A stretch of 64,000 bases of DNA from Marinobacter nauticus. Lineage in GTDB: Bacteria; Pseudomonadota; Gammaproteobacteria; Pseudomonadales; Oleiphilaceae. The position numbers and the translations under genes are program-made. The notes beneath the pieces were generated by a model that had not been told where the DNA came from, did no database searches, and worked only from the letters and a program-made list of their open reading frames with translations. Shown piece by piece: positions 63,320-64,000 of this stretch; position 1 is the first letter of the stretch; every line of letters begins with the position of its first letter. The stretch lies in assembly GCF_003634635.1 (NCBI RefSeq), contig NZ_RBJB01000004.1:1-64000 (forward strand), in the 5' to 3' direction.

Positions 63320-63811
63320 ATGCCGGAACGCGCACTTCCCTACCGTCCCCATAACCATCAGGCCTGTGTCGCCCAGGCGTTGTCCGATGCCCATGCCATC
63401 TGCCGCGATGAAAACGCCCGCCTGACTCCGATCCGTGAACGGGTACTGGAGTTGATCTGGCAATCCCACAAGCCGCTGGGCGCCTACGATATTCTGGCCA
63501 AACTGTCCTCGGATGGACATAACGCAGCCCCCCCCACGGTCTACCGGGCCCTGGACTTTCTGCTTCAACATGGACTGGTTCACCGGATTGCCTCGCTCAA
63601 CGCCTTCGTCGGCTGTGCCCATGCCGGTGAACATCATCGCGGTACTTTTCTGATCTGCCGACAGTGCGGCACGGTGCTGGAACTGGCCATGCCGGAACTC
63701 AATCAGGCCATCGAATCCGCGGCGCGCGCGGAAGCCTTCCTTCCTGACGACGTTACCCTCGAAGTGGCTGGTCTCTGCCCTCGCTGTCAGGGGGAGCAAA
63801 CGAATGACTGA
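63320..63811 (+). CDS. zur: Zinc uptake regulator Zur (Fur family)
   Basis: This 163-residue Fur-family repressor has a winged-helix domain (RLTPIRERVLELIWQSHKPL, PPTVYRALDFLLQHGLVHRI) and metal-binding CRQC and CPRC pairs plus the HAGEHH histidines. Placement before znuC and the operator identify Zur rather than Fur. It overlaps znuC by eight bases. Confidence 0.93.
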   Translation: MPERALPYRPHNHQACVAQALSDAHAICRDENARLTPIRERVLELIWQSHKPLGAYDILAKLSSDGHNAAPPTVYRALDFLLQHGLVHRIASLNAFVGCAHAGEHHRGTFLICRQCGTVLELAMPELNQAIESAARAEAFLPDDVTLEVAGLCPRCQGEQTND

Positions 63812-64000
63812 CCCCCTGGTCCGGCTAGAACAGGTTACGGTGGCATTTGACGACCGGCCAGTGGTTGATCGGGTCAACCTGACCGTGAGCCGGGGCGATA
63901 TCGTCACCATCATCGGCCCGAACGGTGCCGGCAAAACCACGCTGATCAAAACCGTTCTGGGGATTCAGCGGGCGACCAGCGGTCAATTATCGGTGGCGCC
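63804..64000 (+). CDS. znuC: Zinc ABC transporter ATP-binding protein ZnuC, 5' part, truncated by window edge
   Basis: The first 65 codons are present: MTDPLVRLEQVTVAFDDRPV, then Walker A GPNGAGKTTLIKTVLG. The rest lies outside. It energises the ZnuB permease for zinc import. Coupled to zur by an 8-bp overlap. Confidence 0.9.
   Translation, partial: MTDPLVRLEQVTVAFDDRPVVDRVNLTVSRGDIVTIIGPNGAGKTTLIKTVLGIQRATSGQLSVA

Overview
The window is a 64 kb piece of a gammaproteobacterial chromosome. It most resembles Marinobacter or a close relative of the Pseudomonas/Oceanospirillales group. This is inferred from gene content and order: the pyrB/pyrR/ruvX/algH/tonB/gshB/pilGHIJK-chpA block, the ftsYEX-rpoH block and the rsmD/mutM neighbourhood all match the order known from Pseudomonas aeruginosa. 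Genes are closely packed, with no gene-free stretch over 300 bp. I see no tRNA, rRNA, CRISPR array, transposase or prophage.

Region 1 (1-20303, all minus strand) is a type VI secretion locus read from right to left: tssB, tssC, tssE, tssF, tssG, tagH (FHA), tssJ, tssK, tssL, clpV, vasH (sigma-54 activator), vasI/tagO, tssA, tssM and a vgrG cut by the window edge. The order is that of the large Vibrio cholerae T6SS cluster. No hcp, PAAR gene or recognisable effector/immunity pair lies inside the window. Two copies of a palindromic intergenic repeat interrupt the operon, at 8013-8200 and 17675-17789.

Region 2 (20.5-27 kb) holds an acyl-CoA-binding protein, an orphan integrase N-terminal domain, a secreted hypothetical protein, greB with an intrinsic terminator just upstream of it, a small coiled-coil protein, a two-component system, and hyi-glxR for glyoxylate/tartronate semialdehyde metabolism. 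A third copy of the repeat lies upstream of glxR.

Region 3 (27-38.6 kb) is housekeeping: rpoH, ftsX-ftsE-ftsY, rsmD, a fatty-acid desaturase whose promoter carries a palindrome, mutM, a small exported protein, yrfG, hslR (Hsp15), hslO (Hsp33) and pckA.

Region 4 (38.6-43.5 kb) is a TRAP-type transport group (large permease with an extended N-terminus, TatT-like lipoprotein, solute-binding protein) with an HU gene on the opposite strand inside it. A perfect 18-bp inverted repeat lies upstream of the binding protein.

Region 5 (43.6-49.3 kb, minus) is pyrC' (a dihydroorotase-like protein that has lost its metal ligands), pyrB, pyrR, ruvX, algH, a tonB-like gene and gshB.

Region 6 (49.6-63.3 kb, plus) is the complete Pil-Chp chemosensory system that controls type IV pili: pilG, pilH, pilI, pilJ, pilK, a 2539-residue chpA, chpB and chpC. 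The window ends with zur and the start of znuC, behind a Zur-box-like sequence that overlaps the zur -10 hexamer.

The most unusual non-coding signal is the repeat family. Three copies share their inner arms and parts of their interior, but their outer arms differ from copy to copy while remaining self-complementary within each copy.
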